DNA of 64,000 bases, from assembly GCA_036374995.1 (NCBI GenBank), contig DASUSS010000135.1, forward strand, positions 10,703-74,702. The letters run 5' to 3'. Position 1 is the stretch's first letter, and the number at the start of each line of letters is the position of its first letter. Below the pieces are notes generated by a model. That model had not been told where the DNA came from, made no database searches, and saw only the letters and a list, made by a program, of their open reading frames with translations. A program made the position numbers and the translations under genes. Source of the stretch: SH-MAG3 sp036374995 (lineage in GTDB: Bacteria; Gemmatimonadota; Gemmatimonadetes; Longimicrobiales; RSA9). Positions 50,881-58,210 of this stretch are shown piece after piece.

Positions 50881-52650
50881 ATGAGCCGGTTGCTCGAGGC
50901 GGCCGGTGACAGCCCGTTCATCTTCGTGGTGGGCAAGGGCGGTGTCGGCAAGACGACCGTAGCGGGCGCACTCGCGCTCGAGCTCGCCGACACCGGCATC
51001 GATACCACGCTGATCTCCACCGACCCGGCCCACTCGCTCGGCGACCTCTTCCGGCAGACGGTCGGAGGCGCCGGCGTGACATCGGACTGCAGCCCGCTCC
51101 TGCTGCTGGAGGAATTCGATGCCGGGGCTGAGGCCGATCGCTGGCTGCAGCACGCGCTCGGGCCCGTCGGTGAGATCATCGAGCGCGGCACCTACCTCGA
51201 TGCGGACGACGTCCGGGCGTTCAGCCGTCTCGCCCTGCCCGGCGTCGATGAGATGATGGCCGTGCTCCGGCTGGCCGATCTGCCAGGTGGACGTCGCCGC
51301 ATCGTCGTCGATACGGCGCCCACCGGCCACACGCTGCGACTGCTGGACGCCGCCGCGACGCACGCCGCAATCGCCCGCGCGCTCCGCGCGATGGCCGACA
51401 AGGCCGCTGCGGTCGCCGGCGCACTGACCGGCCGGGCCGTTCGCCTCTCCGGCGAGAGCATCATCGACGAGCTGGAGCAGGCCGTCGCCCGCTACCGCGA
51501 GCGCGTTCTCGCTCCGGCGGCGTTCGTCGTGGTCACGCGAACCGGGCGCGTCGTCGTCGCGGAGACAGCCCGGCTGCTGCACGAGCTAGCGCGTCGCTCG
51601 CTGCGCGTGTGTGCCGTCCTCGCGACGGGCGGGTACGACGGCGCGATCGCGGGCACGGCCGGCGCCGTCCGGCTCGAGGTCGACCGGCTCGAGAGCCCGG
51701 CCGGCTGCGACGGGCTGCGCCGGTGGCGCGAGCATGTGCGGGTGAGCCGTAACCGGATTTCGGGACCAGGTCCCGAAATCCGGTCCGCGGCTCGGGGGAA
51801 CGGCGCCGACTGGCTCGAGGACACGGCGCCGCGCTTCCTGCTGTTCGCGGGCAAGGGCGGCGTGGGCAAGAGCACGTGCGCAGCGGCCGCCGCCGTGACG
51901 CTGGCGGAGAGCCGGGACGTCCTGCTGTGCAGCACGGATCCGGCCGGCTCCCTGGAGGATGTGCTGGGTCCGGAATCGGCGGAGCTGCCCGCGCGGCTGC
52001 GGGTCTTGCAGGTGGAGCCGGCGGCGAGTCTGCGCGGCCTGCACGACACCTATCGCGATGAGGTCGGTGCCGGTCTGGCGAGTCTCGGCATCGCCGAGTC
52101 GGCGGCTCTGGACCGGCGCGTGATCGAGACGCTGTGGGACCTGGCGCCGCCCGGGCTGGACGAGCTCGCGGCGACCGCGGCGATGGTCGAGGCTGCGCAC
52201 GCCGAGGAGACGCTCGTCGTGGACGCCGCTCCGACGGGTCACTTCCTGCGCCTGCTGGAAATGCCGGATGTCGCGCTGGGATGGACGCGTCAGCTGATGC
52301 GCGTGATCGTGAAATACGGGCTGGCGGGAGTAGCGGAGCGCGCGTCGCAGTCTCTGCTCGACCTCGCGCGCGAGCTGAAGTCGCTGCGAGCGGTGCTGCA
52401 CGACCGGACAGCCTCGGCCGTGATCGTCGTCACGCTGGATGAGCCGATGGTCCGTGCGGAGACGGATCGGCTCGTTGACGTTCTCGGCACGGCGCAGCTC
52501 CGGGTCGCTGCCGTGCTGTACAACCGCACGCGCGCGCGGCCGGCGGCGGTCGAGGGTGGTCACACCGTGATCCTTGCGCCCGACACGGAACCGCCGATCG
52601 GACCGCGTGCCTTGCGCGGGTTCGTCGAGACATGGAACATCGTGCGGTGA
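50881..52650 (+). CDS. ArsA/Get3-type two-domain ATPase in gas-vesicle operon
   Basis: This 589-residue protein is a tandem duplication of the ArsA/Get3 P-loop NTPase. Each half (about 1-285 and 315-589) has a deviant Walker A (VGKGGVGKTT; AGKGGVGKST), switch I (ISTDPAHSLGDLF; CSTDPAGSLEDVL) and switch II (VDTAPTGHTLRLL; VDAAPTGHFLRLL). Both sites look intact. ArsA drives arsenite efflux and Get3 delivers tail-anchored membrane proteins. Here there are no ars genes and no CxxC zinc site, and the gene overlaps the next gvp gene by 19 bases. A role as client-binding chaperone for hydrophobic Gvp proteins is the natural inference. A 33-bp palindrome encodes part of the linker. Confidence 0.9.
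   Translation: MSRLLEAAGDSPFIFVVGKGGVGKTTVAGALALELADTGIDTTLISTDPAHSLGDLFRQTVGGAGVTSDCSPLLLLEEFDAGAEADRWLQHALGPVGEIIERGTYLDADDVRAFSRLALPGVDEMMAVLRLADLPGGRRRIVVDTAPTGHTLRLLDAAATHAAIARALRAMADKAAAVAGALTGRAVRLSGESIIDELEQAVARYRERVLAPAAFVVVTRTGRVVVAETARLLHELARRSLRVCAVLATGGYDGAIAGTAGAVRLEVDRLESPAGCDGLRRWREHVRVSRNRISGPGPEIRSAARGNGADWLEDTAPRFLLFAGKGGVGKSTCAAAAAVTLAESRDVLLCSTDPAGSLEDVLGPESAELPARLRVLQVEPAASLRGLHDTYRDEVGAGLASLGIAESAALDRRVIETLWDLAPPGLDELAATAAMVEAAHAEETLVVDAAPTGHFLRLLEMPDVALGWTRQLMRVIVKYGLAGVAERASQSLLDLARELKSLRAVLHDRTASAVIVVTLDEPMVRAETDRLVDVLGTAQLRVAAVLYNRTRARPAAVEGGHTVILAPDTEPPIGPRALRGFVETWNIVR
51752..51784. repeat. 33-bp palindrome inside the ArsA-like gene
   Basis: ACCGGATTTCGGGACC (51752-51767), one central A (51768) and GGTCCCGAAATCCGGT (51769-51784) form a perfect 16-bp inverted repeat. 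It is in frame and encodes about eleven residues (NRISGPGPEIR) in the linker between the two ATPase halves, near residue 291. It resembles an in-frame palindromic insertion. Confidence 0.85.
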
Positions 52651-53438
52651 GCGTACTGTACCTCTACGGATTCGTGCCGCCCGGTGCGGCTGTCCCGCCA
52701 GCGGACCTGTGCGGGATCGCCGATGCGGCGGTGCGGCTGGTCGATCTCGGTGTGGTCCATGCTGCCGTCTCGCGGCTCGCGGGCGCGGAGTACTCCGCCG
52801 GAGTCATCGAGTCGCGACTGGATGACCTGGACTGGGTCGGCGAGCAGGGCGTGGCGCACGAGCGCGTCGTGCTCTGGTTCGCCGACAACGCGGAGATCCT
52901 GCCCGCGCGCATGTTCAGCATCTACTCGGGCGAGGAAGCGCTGCGCACGGCGGTGGCCGGCGAGCTGACTCGTCTCGCGCAGCAGCTGGAGTCGCTCAGC
53001 GGCATGCGCGAGTGGAACCTCAAGGTCGCCTATGATGCCGACCGTCTCGCGCGCCACGGCGCGGAAGTCTCCGCCGAGGTGCGGCGCGTCGACGATGAGA
53101 TCGCGGCCGCACCGCCGGGACGTCGCTACCTGCTCGAGCGCCGGCGCGCCGACCTGTTGAAGAGCGAGGTGGCCCGTGCGGCGCGCGTACTGGCCGGCGA
53201 GCTGCTGGAATCGCTGCGCCCGCACGCCACGGACGTGCGCGAGCTGCCCGTTCCGGCGGGCGAGGACAGGGGCGCGGTCATCCTCCATGCGGCGCTGCTG
53301 GTGCCGCGCGAGTCCGAGAACGCCCTGCGACGGGAGGCCGACGCGCAGTACGACCGGCACACGGCACTGGGGATGATCGTGAGCTTCTCGGGACCCTGGG
53401 CCCCCTATCGCTTCGTGGAGCCGAATGACGATTCCTGA
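52632..53438 (+). CDS. gvpF/L: Gas vesicle protein GvpF/GvpL family (second copy)
   Basis: This 268-residue protein shows the GvpF/L layout: VLYLYGFVPPGA at the start, a middle strand VLWFADNAEILPARMFSIY, a helical region with many RR/EE pairs and the C-terminal signature SGPWAPYRFVE. It overlaps the ArsA-like gene by 19 bases and the next gene by 14, so translation is coupled on both sides. It differs clearly from the other two copies in sequence; the three may form distinct assembly contacts. Confidence 0.92.
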   Translation: MEHRAVSVLYLYGFVPPGAAVPPADLCGIADAAVRLVDLGVVHAAVSRLAGAEYSAGVIESRLDDLDWVGEQGVAHERVVLWFADNAEILPARMFSIYSGEEALRTAVAGELTRLAQQLESLSGMREWNLKVAYDADRLARHGAEVSAEVRRVDDEIAAAPPGRRYLLERRRADLLKSEVARAARVLAGELLESLRPHATDVRELPVPAGEDRGAVILHAALLVPRESENALRREADAQYDRHTALGMIVSFSGPWAPYRFVEPNDDS

Positions 53439-53619
53439 AGGCCCGATCTCCGGCGACGACGATCTGGGTCTGGCCGACCTGGTGAATCGCGTGCTCGACA
53501 AGGGCGCCGTCATTGCCGGTGACGTCACGATCAGCGTGGCCGGCGTCGACCTCATCTATCTCGGGCTCCGCCTCGTGCTGTCCTCCGTCGAATCGATGCG
53601 CGGGCGGGCGCTGCCCTGA
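53425..53619 (+). CDS. gvpM/S: Gas vesicle GvpA-related minor protein (GvpM/GvpS type)
   Basis: This 64-residue protein of the GvpA/J/M superfamily carries the core LADLVNRVLDKGAVIAGDVT, then ISVAGVDLIYLGLRLVLSSV. The VAGVDLIYLGLRL form, with no long tail, is the GvpM/GvpS type, a minor wall or cap-nucleating protein. It overlaps the upstream GvpF/L gene by 14 bases, and its stop codon is followed directly by the next ATG. Confidence 0.88.
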   Translation: MTIPEGPISGDDDLGLADLVNRVLDKGAVIAGDVTISVAGVDLIYLGLRLVLSSVESMRGRALP

Positions 53620-54300
53620 ATGGGCCTGCACGTCTACTGCGTCGTTCCTGCACCGCACCCGGTGCCCGACGACTGCACCGGACTGGACGGCGTGCGTCCG
53701 CGGGCCGTGCCGGCCGACGGACTCGCGCTGTGGGTCACGGGGCACGACGAGCCGGTCGCCGCGTCCATTGCGGCGCTGCGCGTGCACAACCGGGTCGTGA
53801 GCGCCGCCATGACGACCGAGGTCACACCGGTGCCGGTCCGGTTCGGCCAGTGGTTCGCGACGGAGGCGGAAGCGGTGGACCGCGTGCGCGCGGATGGCGC
53901 GAAGTGGGTCGGGCTGCTGGGGCGATTCGCAGGCCGGGCCGAGTACGGGATTCGCGTCATGGTGCCGGATCGCTACACGGAACGGGATGTGCATACGACG
54001 GCTGTCGAATCCGGCAGGGAGTACATGGCGGCGCTCGCACGGAAGCAGGCGCACGCCGTCCGGCGGCGCGCCGAGGCGGAGCGGATTGCGGAGCTCATCG
54101 AGGCGCGGGCGGGTGGGTTGGTCGCGGACCGCCGCGTCGAGCACGGCGGCGCGGGCGAGCAGCTCGTGAGCGTGGCACATCTGGTGGCGTGGAGCGACAC
54201 TGCCGCCTATCATGGTGCCACCGAAGGAATAAGCGAGGCGCTCGGCGAGGCGCGAATCGTGCTGACCGGACCGTGGCCGCCGTACTCGTTCGTCGAATGA
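53620..54300 (+). CDS. gvpF/L: Gas vesicle protein GvpF/GvpL family (third copy)
   Basis: This 226-residue GvpF/L member shows MGLHVYCVVPAPHPVPDD, a TPVPVRFGQWFATEAEAV segment, a helix of basic residues and the C-terminal TGPWPPYSFVE. It is shorter than the other two copies. It starts immediately after the GvpM/S stop and overlaps gvpK by four bases (ATGA). Confidence 0.92.
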   Translation: MGLHVYCVVPAPHPVPDDCTGLDGVRPRAVPADGLALWVTGHDEPVAASIAALRVHNRVVSAAMTTEVTPVPVRFGQWFATEAEAVDRVRADGAKWVGLLGRFAGRAEYGIRVMVPDRYTERDVHTTAVESGREYMAALARKQAHAVRRRAEAERIAELIEARAGGLVADRRVEHGGAGEQLVSVAHLVAWSDTAAYHGATEGISEALGEARIVLTGPWPPYSFVE

Positions 54301-54626
54301 GCGGCGACCCGTACGACCCGGCGGAGCTGGCGGCGCAGCTGCGCGAGATCGCACCGGCGCTGCCGCAGCGGCTCGATGCCACCGCCGACGACATCGAGGC
54401 CGGCCTCGCGCGGCTCGTGCTGACACTCGTCGAATTCCTGCGGCAGGTGCTCGAGCACCAGGCCGTCCGGCGGATGGAGGGCGGAGGTCTCACGGACGAG
54501 GAGATCGAGAACGTGGGTCTTGCGCTCATGCGGCTTCAGGAACGGCTCGAGGAGATCAAGGCCGTGTTCGGTCTCGAGGCGCAGGATCTCAACATCGACC
54601 TCGGCCCGCTGGGCCGCCTGCTCTGA
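54297..54626 (+). CDS. gvpK: Gas vesicle protein GvpK
   Basis: This 109-residue protein has the GvpK signature PQRLDATADDIEAGLARLVL, TLVEFLRQVLEHQAVRRMEG and the conserved ending QDLNIDLGPLGRLL. GvpK is an accessory protein required for vesicle formation. Starting in the ATGA overlap at 54297, it is coupled to the upstream GvpF/L gene; gvpJ follows after 11 bases. Confidence 0.95.
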   Translation: MSGDPYDPAELAAQLREIAPALPQRLDATADDIEAGLARLVLTLVEFLRQVLEHQAVRRMEGGGLTDEEIENVGLALMRLQERLEEIKAVFGLEAQDLNIDLGPLGRLL

Positions 54627-54637
54627 AAAGGGAGACT

Positions 54638-54973
54638 GTGGCAGAACGATACCAGCTGGGACCGCAACGCTCGCAGGGGCTGGTCGACATCCTCGACAGG
54701 ATCCTCGACAAGGGCCTCGTCGTAGCGGGCGACATCAAGATCAATCTCGCGAACGTCGAACTGCTGACGATCCGCATCCGCCTCATGGTGTGTTCGATCG
54801 ACAAGGCGGAGGAGATCGGTATGAACTGGTGGCGTACCGACCCGAATTACGCGTCGCACACGCTCGGCACGGCGGATGTGGCGCGGCTCGACGCCAAGCT
54901 CGACGCACTGGCGACCCGGCTGGACCGGATGGAGCGAAAGAAGATCAAGCGCACCCCCTCTTCGGAGAAGTGA
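54638..54973 (+). CDS. gvpJ: Gas vesicle protein GvpJ
   Basis: This 111-residue protein uses a GTG start with AGGGAG seven bases upstream. The GvpA-like core is LVDILDRILDKGLVVAGDIK, then NLANVELLTIRIRLMVCSID. The following GMNWWRTDP motif is diagnostic of GvpJ, a minor structural component. A charged helical tail (ARLDAKLDALATRLDRMERK) completes it. gvpA follows after one base. Confidence 0.92.
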   Translation: MAERYQLGPQRSQGLVDILDRILDKGLVVAGDIKINLANVELLTIRIRLMVCSIDKAEEIGMNWWRTDPNYASHTLGTADVARLDAKLDALATRLDRMERKKIKRTPSSEK

Positions 54974-54974
54974 A

Positions 54975-55271
54975 ATGGCGGTCGAAAGGGCAGCTGCCGG
55001 CAGCAGTCTCATTGACGTACTTGACCGCGTGCTGGACAAGGGCATCGTCATCGATGCGTACGTCCGCGTCTCGCTCGTCGGGATCGACCTGGTGAGCGTC
55101 GAGGCGCGCATCGTCGTGGCTTCCGTCGAGACGTACCTGCGTTTCGCCGAGGCGATCGCGCTGACGGGGACCTCATCGCGGCCCGTCATCGCGCCGCCGA
55201 ACACGAGTGAGATGGATCGGATCATGGCGGAGAACGCGGAACTGAGGCGGAAGCTGGACGAACTCAGTTGA
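54975..55271 (+). CDS. gvpA: Gas vesicle major structural protein GvpA
   Basis: This 98-residue protein carries the highly conserved wall-forming core LIDVLDRVLDKGIVIDAYVR and VSLVGIDLVSVEARIVVASV with ETYLRFAEAI (about residues 12-63). GvpA forms the ribbed, gas-permeable wall. A tail of about 35 residues (PPNTSEMDRIMAENAELRRK) is longer than in many GvpA proteins and ends in a short coiled coil. It is the only canonical GvpA in the window and sits near the end of the operon rather than first, which is unusual since the most abundant protein is often promoter-proximal. The sensor kinase starts eight bases after its stop. Confidence 0.95.
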   Translation: MAVERAAAGSSLIDVLDRVLDKGIVIDAYVRVSLVGIDLVSVEARIVVASVETYLRFAEAIALTGTSSRPVIAPPNTSEMDRIMAENAELRRKLDELS

Positions 55272-55279
55272 GCTGAGAT

Positions 55280-57421
55280 GTGGCTGGCAAACAGCGCCCG
55301 CCGGAATCGCTCGTTGCGGGGCTCCTCGAGCAGCTGACCCGTTCGGCGGACCTCGCCGGTGCCTGCTCGATCCTGGTGGAACGAGCGGGCCGTGAGCTCG
55401 AGCTGGAGCGCGCCGTCTTCGTCGTGAAAACCGACGCGGGCCTGCGCGGCGCGTCGTGGGGCATGCCGGATGTGCAAATCGGTTCGGCATTGCGCGAACT
55501 GGGCGAGCCCGACTCCGCGATCATGGAGCTGATCCTGCACGGCGGACTGCACGGCGGCAGCCCCTCCGTGCGCAGCACCGGCTCCTTTCCTCCCCTCGAC
55601 TTCCGTTCCTTCGTCGCATTCAGCTTCCGCGGCCTGGACGACACCGCGATCGGTGCCGGCTTCGTCGAGGCCGATGCCGTCGACGAAGCGTGCACCTCGT
55701 TCGCCGCCCTCCTCGATCACGTCGGCCCGCTGTTCGGTCGGCTCGCGGAGATCGAGTCGCTCAGGACGACCGGGCTGCGGGCGGCGCGGCAGCGGGATCT
55801 GCTCACGACGATCATCAACGCGATGCCGGATCCCGTGCTGCTCACGGATGCGACGAACAACATCGTCCTGTCGAATCGCCGCGCAGAGCAGCTGTTCACC
55901 GCACAGTCGGATGACAGTGAGGGCCGGCGCCGCGCCATCCAGATCAACAACCTCCTGTTCAGCTCGCTGCTCACGCAGACGGCGATCGCGTCCGAGGACA
56001 CCGATGCGCGCGAGCTGAACCTCGTCGATGCGCAGGACGGCTCGGACCTGCTGTTCGAGGTGCTGTCCGTGCCGGTCGAGAACATCGGCGGTCAGACAGG
56101 CCTCATCTCCGTGCTCCGCGACATCACGGATCTCCGCCACGCAGTCAACGAGCTGGAGATACAGTTCAACCGCTCGCGCGCCGCGGAGCACGATGTCCGG
56201 CGTGAGCGGGACCGGCTGAACGTGATTCTGGAGAACGTCAGCGATCCGATTCTGGTCACGGACGAGCACACGAACATCATGCTGATGAATCCGGAAGCGG
56301 ATCGGCTGTTCGTGGTGGACGAGAATTCACGCGACGCCAATGCGCGCCAGCAGATCCAGGCGAACGACACGCGCTTCACGACGCTCATCAGCAGTTTCCT
56401 GCTGCGTCCGGAGCACCGTCACATCGAGCGGCTCACGATCACGGACCCGGAGACCGGGCGGGACGTGCCGGTCGAGGTAGCGAGCAGCAAGATCCTGAAT
56501 CGTCGTGGCGAGCCGACGGCGATCGTGAGCGTCGTGCACGACCTGACGCAGGCGGAGGAGAACGAGCGGCTCGCGCGCGAGCTGCAGCAGTTGAACGATC
56601 AGCTGGAGGAGCGGATCCGGCGCGCGACCGTAGAGCTCGAGGAGCGGAACCGGCGGCTCGAGTGGCAGAGCTTCGAGCTGCAGAAGGCGTCGCGCCTGAA
56701 GAGCGAGTTCCTCGCGAACATGAGCCATGAGCTGAGGACGCCGATCAACGTCATTCTCGGCTACACCTCGCTCATGCGGGAGCACATCTACGGCTCGCTC
56801 ACCGCGCAGCAGGAGGAAGCGCTGGCGAAGACCTACCAGACGAGCCAGCACCTGCTCGAGCTGATCAACGACATCCTCGATCTGTCGAAGATCGAGGCCG
56901 GCAAGATGCCGCTGCACGTCGAGCCCGTCTTCATCGCGGAGCTCGTGGCCGAGGCCGCGGAATCGGTCGATCCGATGATCCGCATGCGCAGTCTCCGCTT
57001 CGAGGCGGATGTGTCGAAGAACCTGCCGCCGGTGCAGACGGACCGCACGAAGGTGAAGCAGGTGCTGCTCAATCTGCTGTCGAACGCGATCAAGTTCACG
57101 CAGGACGGCAAGGTCGCGGTGACCGTGCGCCCGCTCGAGGACGGCGCCGGTGTCCGGATGATCGTCGAGGACACGGGCATCGGCATCAGGCCCGAGCATC
57201 TGAGTGCGATCTTCGAGGATTTCCGCCAGCTCGATCAGTCCCACACGCGCGAGTACGGCGGCACGGGCCTCGGGCTGTCGATCACGAAGAAGCTGCTGAC
57301 GCTGCTCGGCGGCAGGATCGAGGTCGAGAGCACGTACGGCGCCGGAACCCGTTTCACCATCGAGCTCCCCAGCATGGCCGAAGAGCGCGTCGAGGGCCGG
57401 CGTCAGGCCGCGAACGCGTAG
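55280..57421 (+). CDS. Multi-domain sensor histidine kinase at the end of the gas-vesicle operon
   Basis: This 713-residue soluble kinase uses a GTG start and has no transmembrane helix. A GAF-like N-terminal domain (about 15-155) is followed by two PAS domains (about 180-290, beginning IINAMPDPVLLTDATNNIVL; and about 315-430, VILENVSDPILVTDEHTNIM). A coiled coil leads to the kinase core: H483 in ANMSHELRTPINVILGY, N-box NLLSNAIKFTQ, DTGIGIRPEH and GGTGLGLSITKK. It lies eight bases downstream of gvpA on the same strand, so it is probably part of the gvp message. It could sense a cytosolic cue that sets buoyancy; the output regulator is not adjacent. Confidence 0.92.
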   Translation: MAGKQRPPESLVAGLLEQLTRSADLAGACSILVERAGRELELERAVFVVKTDAGLRGASWGMPDVQIGSALRELGEPDSAIMELILHGGLHGGSPSVRSTGSFPPLDFRSFVAFSFRGLDDTAIGAGFVEADAVDEACTSFAALLDHVGPLFGRLAEIESLRTTGLRAARQRDLLTTIINAMPDPVLLTDATNNIVLSNRRAEQLFTAQSDDSEGRRRAIQINNLLFSSLLTQTAIASEDTDARELNLVDAQDGSDLLFEVLSVPVENIGGQTGLISVLRDITDLRHAVNELEIQFNRSRAAEHDVRRERDRLNVILENVSDPILVTDEHTNIMLMNPEADRLFVVDENSRDANARQQIQANDTRFTTLISSFLLRPEHRHIERLTITDPETGRDVPVEVASSKILNRRGEPTAIVSVVHDLTQAEENERLARELQQLNDQLEERIRRATVELEERNRRLEWQSFELQKASRLKSEFLANMSHELRTPINVILGYTSLMREHIYGSLTAQQEEALAKTYQTSQHLLELINDILDLSKIEAGKMPLHVEPVFIAELVAEAAESVDPMIRMRSLRFEADVSKNLPPVQTDRTKVKQVLLNLLSNAIKFTQDGKVAVTVRPLEDGAGVRMIVEDTGIGIRPEHLSAIFEDFRQLDQSHTREYGGTGLGLSITKKLLTLLGGRIEVESTYGAGTRFTIELPSMAEERVEGRRQAANA

Positions 57422-57625
57422 CCGAGCAGCGGTTGCAGGGACCCGCCGCGCATGCCACATTGCGCGGCCTGAACACCCGGTAAACGCTCTTGCGCCGAGC
57501 GGTCGCGCGCGGTATCCTGCCGCCCGCCCAGCCGGGTATCGCCGCGCCCGTACAGAGGTTTCGCCGCGATGACGACGCTTGACCCGAAGCCCGCGCGCGG
57601 GAGTCGGGCCCCGAACAGGTAGAAG

Positions 57626-58198
57626 ATGGCAAAACCCCCGAACAAGGTGCTGCTCGCGGGCGTCGGCGCAGTCGTGCTGCTGGTGGTCCTGGCAGTCGGC
57701 GCCTTTGCCATGGGCGTTTTCGGCGGCGGTATCCAGCAGCCCATCCCGTTCCGACACGACATCCACGCCGGCACGAACCAGATCCCCTGCATGTACTGCC
57801 ACACATCCGCCGACCGCTCGGTCGATGCGGGCATTCCGGCCGTGCAGGTGTGCGCGGGATGCCACATCCCCGGCGGCGCGCCGCTGATCGCGGCGGACAG
57901 CGCGGGCGTGAAGCAGCTGGTCGAATACTGGCGTGAGCAGAAGCCGATCCCGTGGGTGCGCGTGTACGATCTCCCCGATCACGCGCACTTCCCGCACATG
58001 CGGCACGTCAACGCGGGCCTCCAGTGCCAGGAGTGCCACGGGCCGGTCGAGACGATGCGGGAGATTCAGGTCTGGGATGGCGCAGCGACCGATCTGCGAT
58101 ACGGTGTGGCACGGCCGAATACGATGCAGATGGGCTGGTGCGTCGACTGTCATCGCAAGCGTCAGGTCCGCACGGACTGCTTCGTCTGCCATTACTGA
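57626..58198 (+). CDS. actA: Alternative complex III pentahaem cytochrome ActA
   Basis: This 190-residue protein is anchored by one N-terminal helix (VLLAGVGAVVLLVVLAVGAF). It carries five CxxCH haem sites: CMYCH, CAGCH, CQECH, CVDCH and CFVCH. It is the electron-accepting multihaem subunit of alternative complex III, which oxidises menaquinol and passes electrons to the oxidase. It is followed by actB, actC, actD and actE in the usual order. The 204-base gap upstream separates it from the sensor kinase and should hold its promoter; a weak pair TTGCGC (57490) and GTATCC (57512) is present. Confidence 0.92.
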   Translation: MAKPPNKVLLAGVGAVVLLVVLAVGAFAMGVFGGGIQQPIPFRHDIHAGTNQIPCMYCHTSADRSVDAGIPAVQVCAGCHIPGGAPLIAADSAGVKQLVEYWREQKPIPWVRVYDLPDHAHFPHMRHVNAGLQCQECHGPVETMREIQVWDGAATDLRYGVARPNTMQMGWCVDCHRKRQVRTDCFVCHY

Positions 58199-58210
58199 GC
58201 CAGGATATTG

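Noticed and set aside
50881..52650. Arsenite efflux ATPase (ArsA) as the function of the two-domain ATPase
   Set aside because: There is no arsB, arsD or arsR nearby, I do not see the ArsA metal-site cysteine pattern, and the gene is embedded in the gvp operon.
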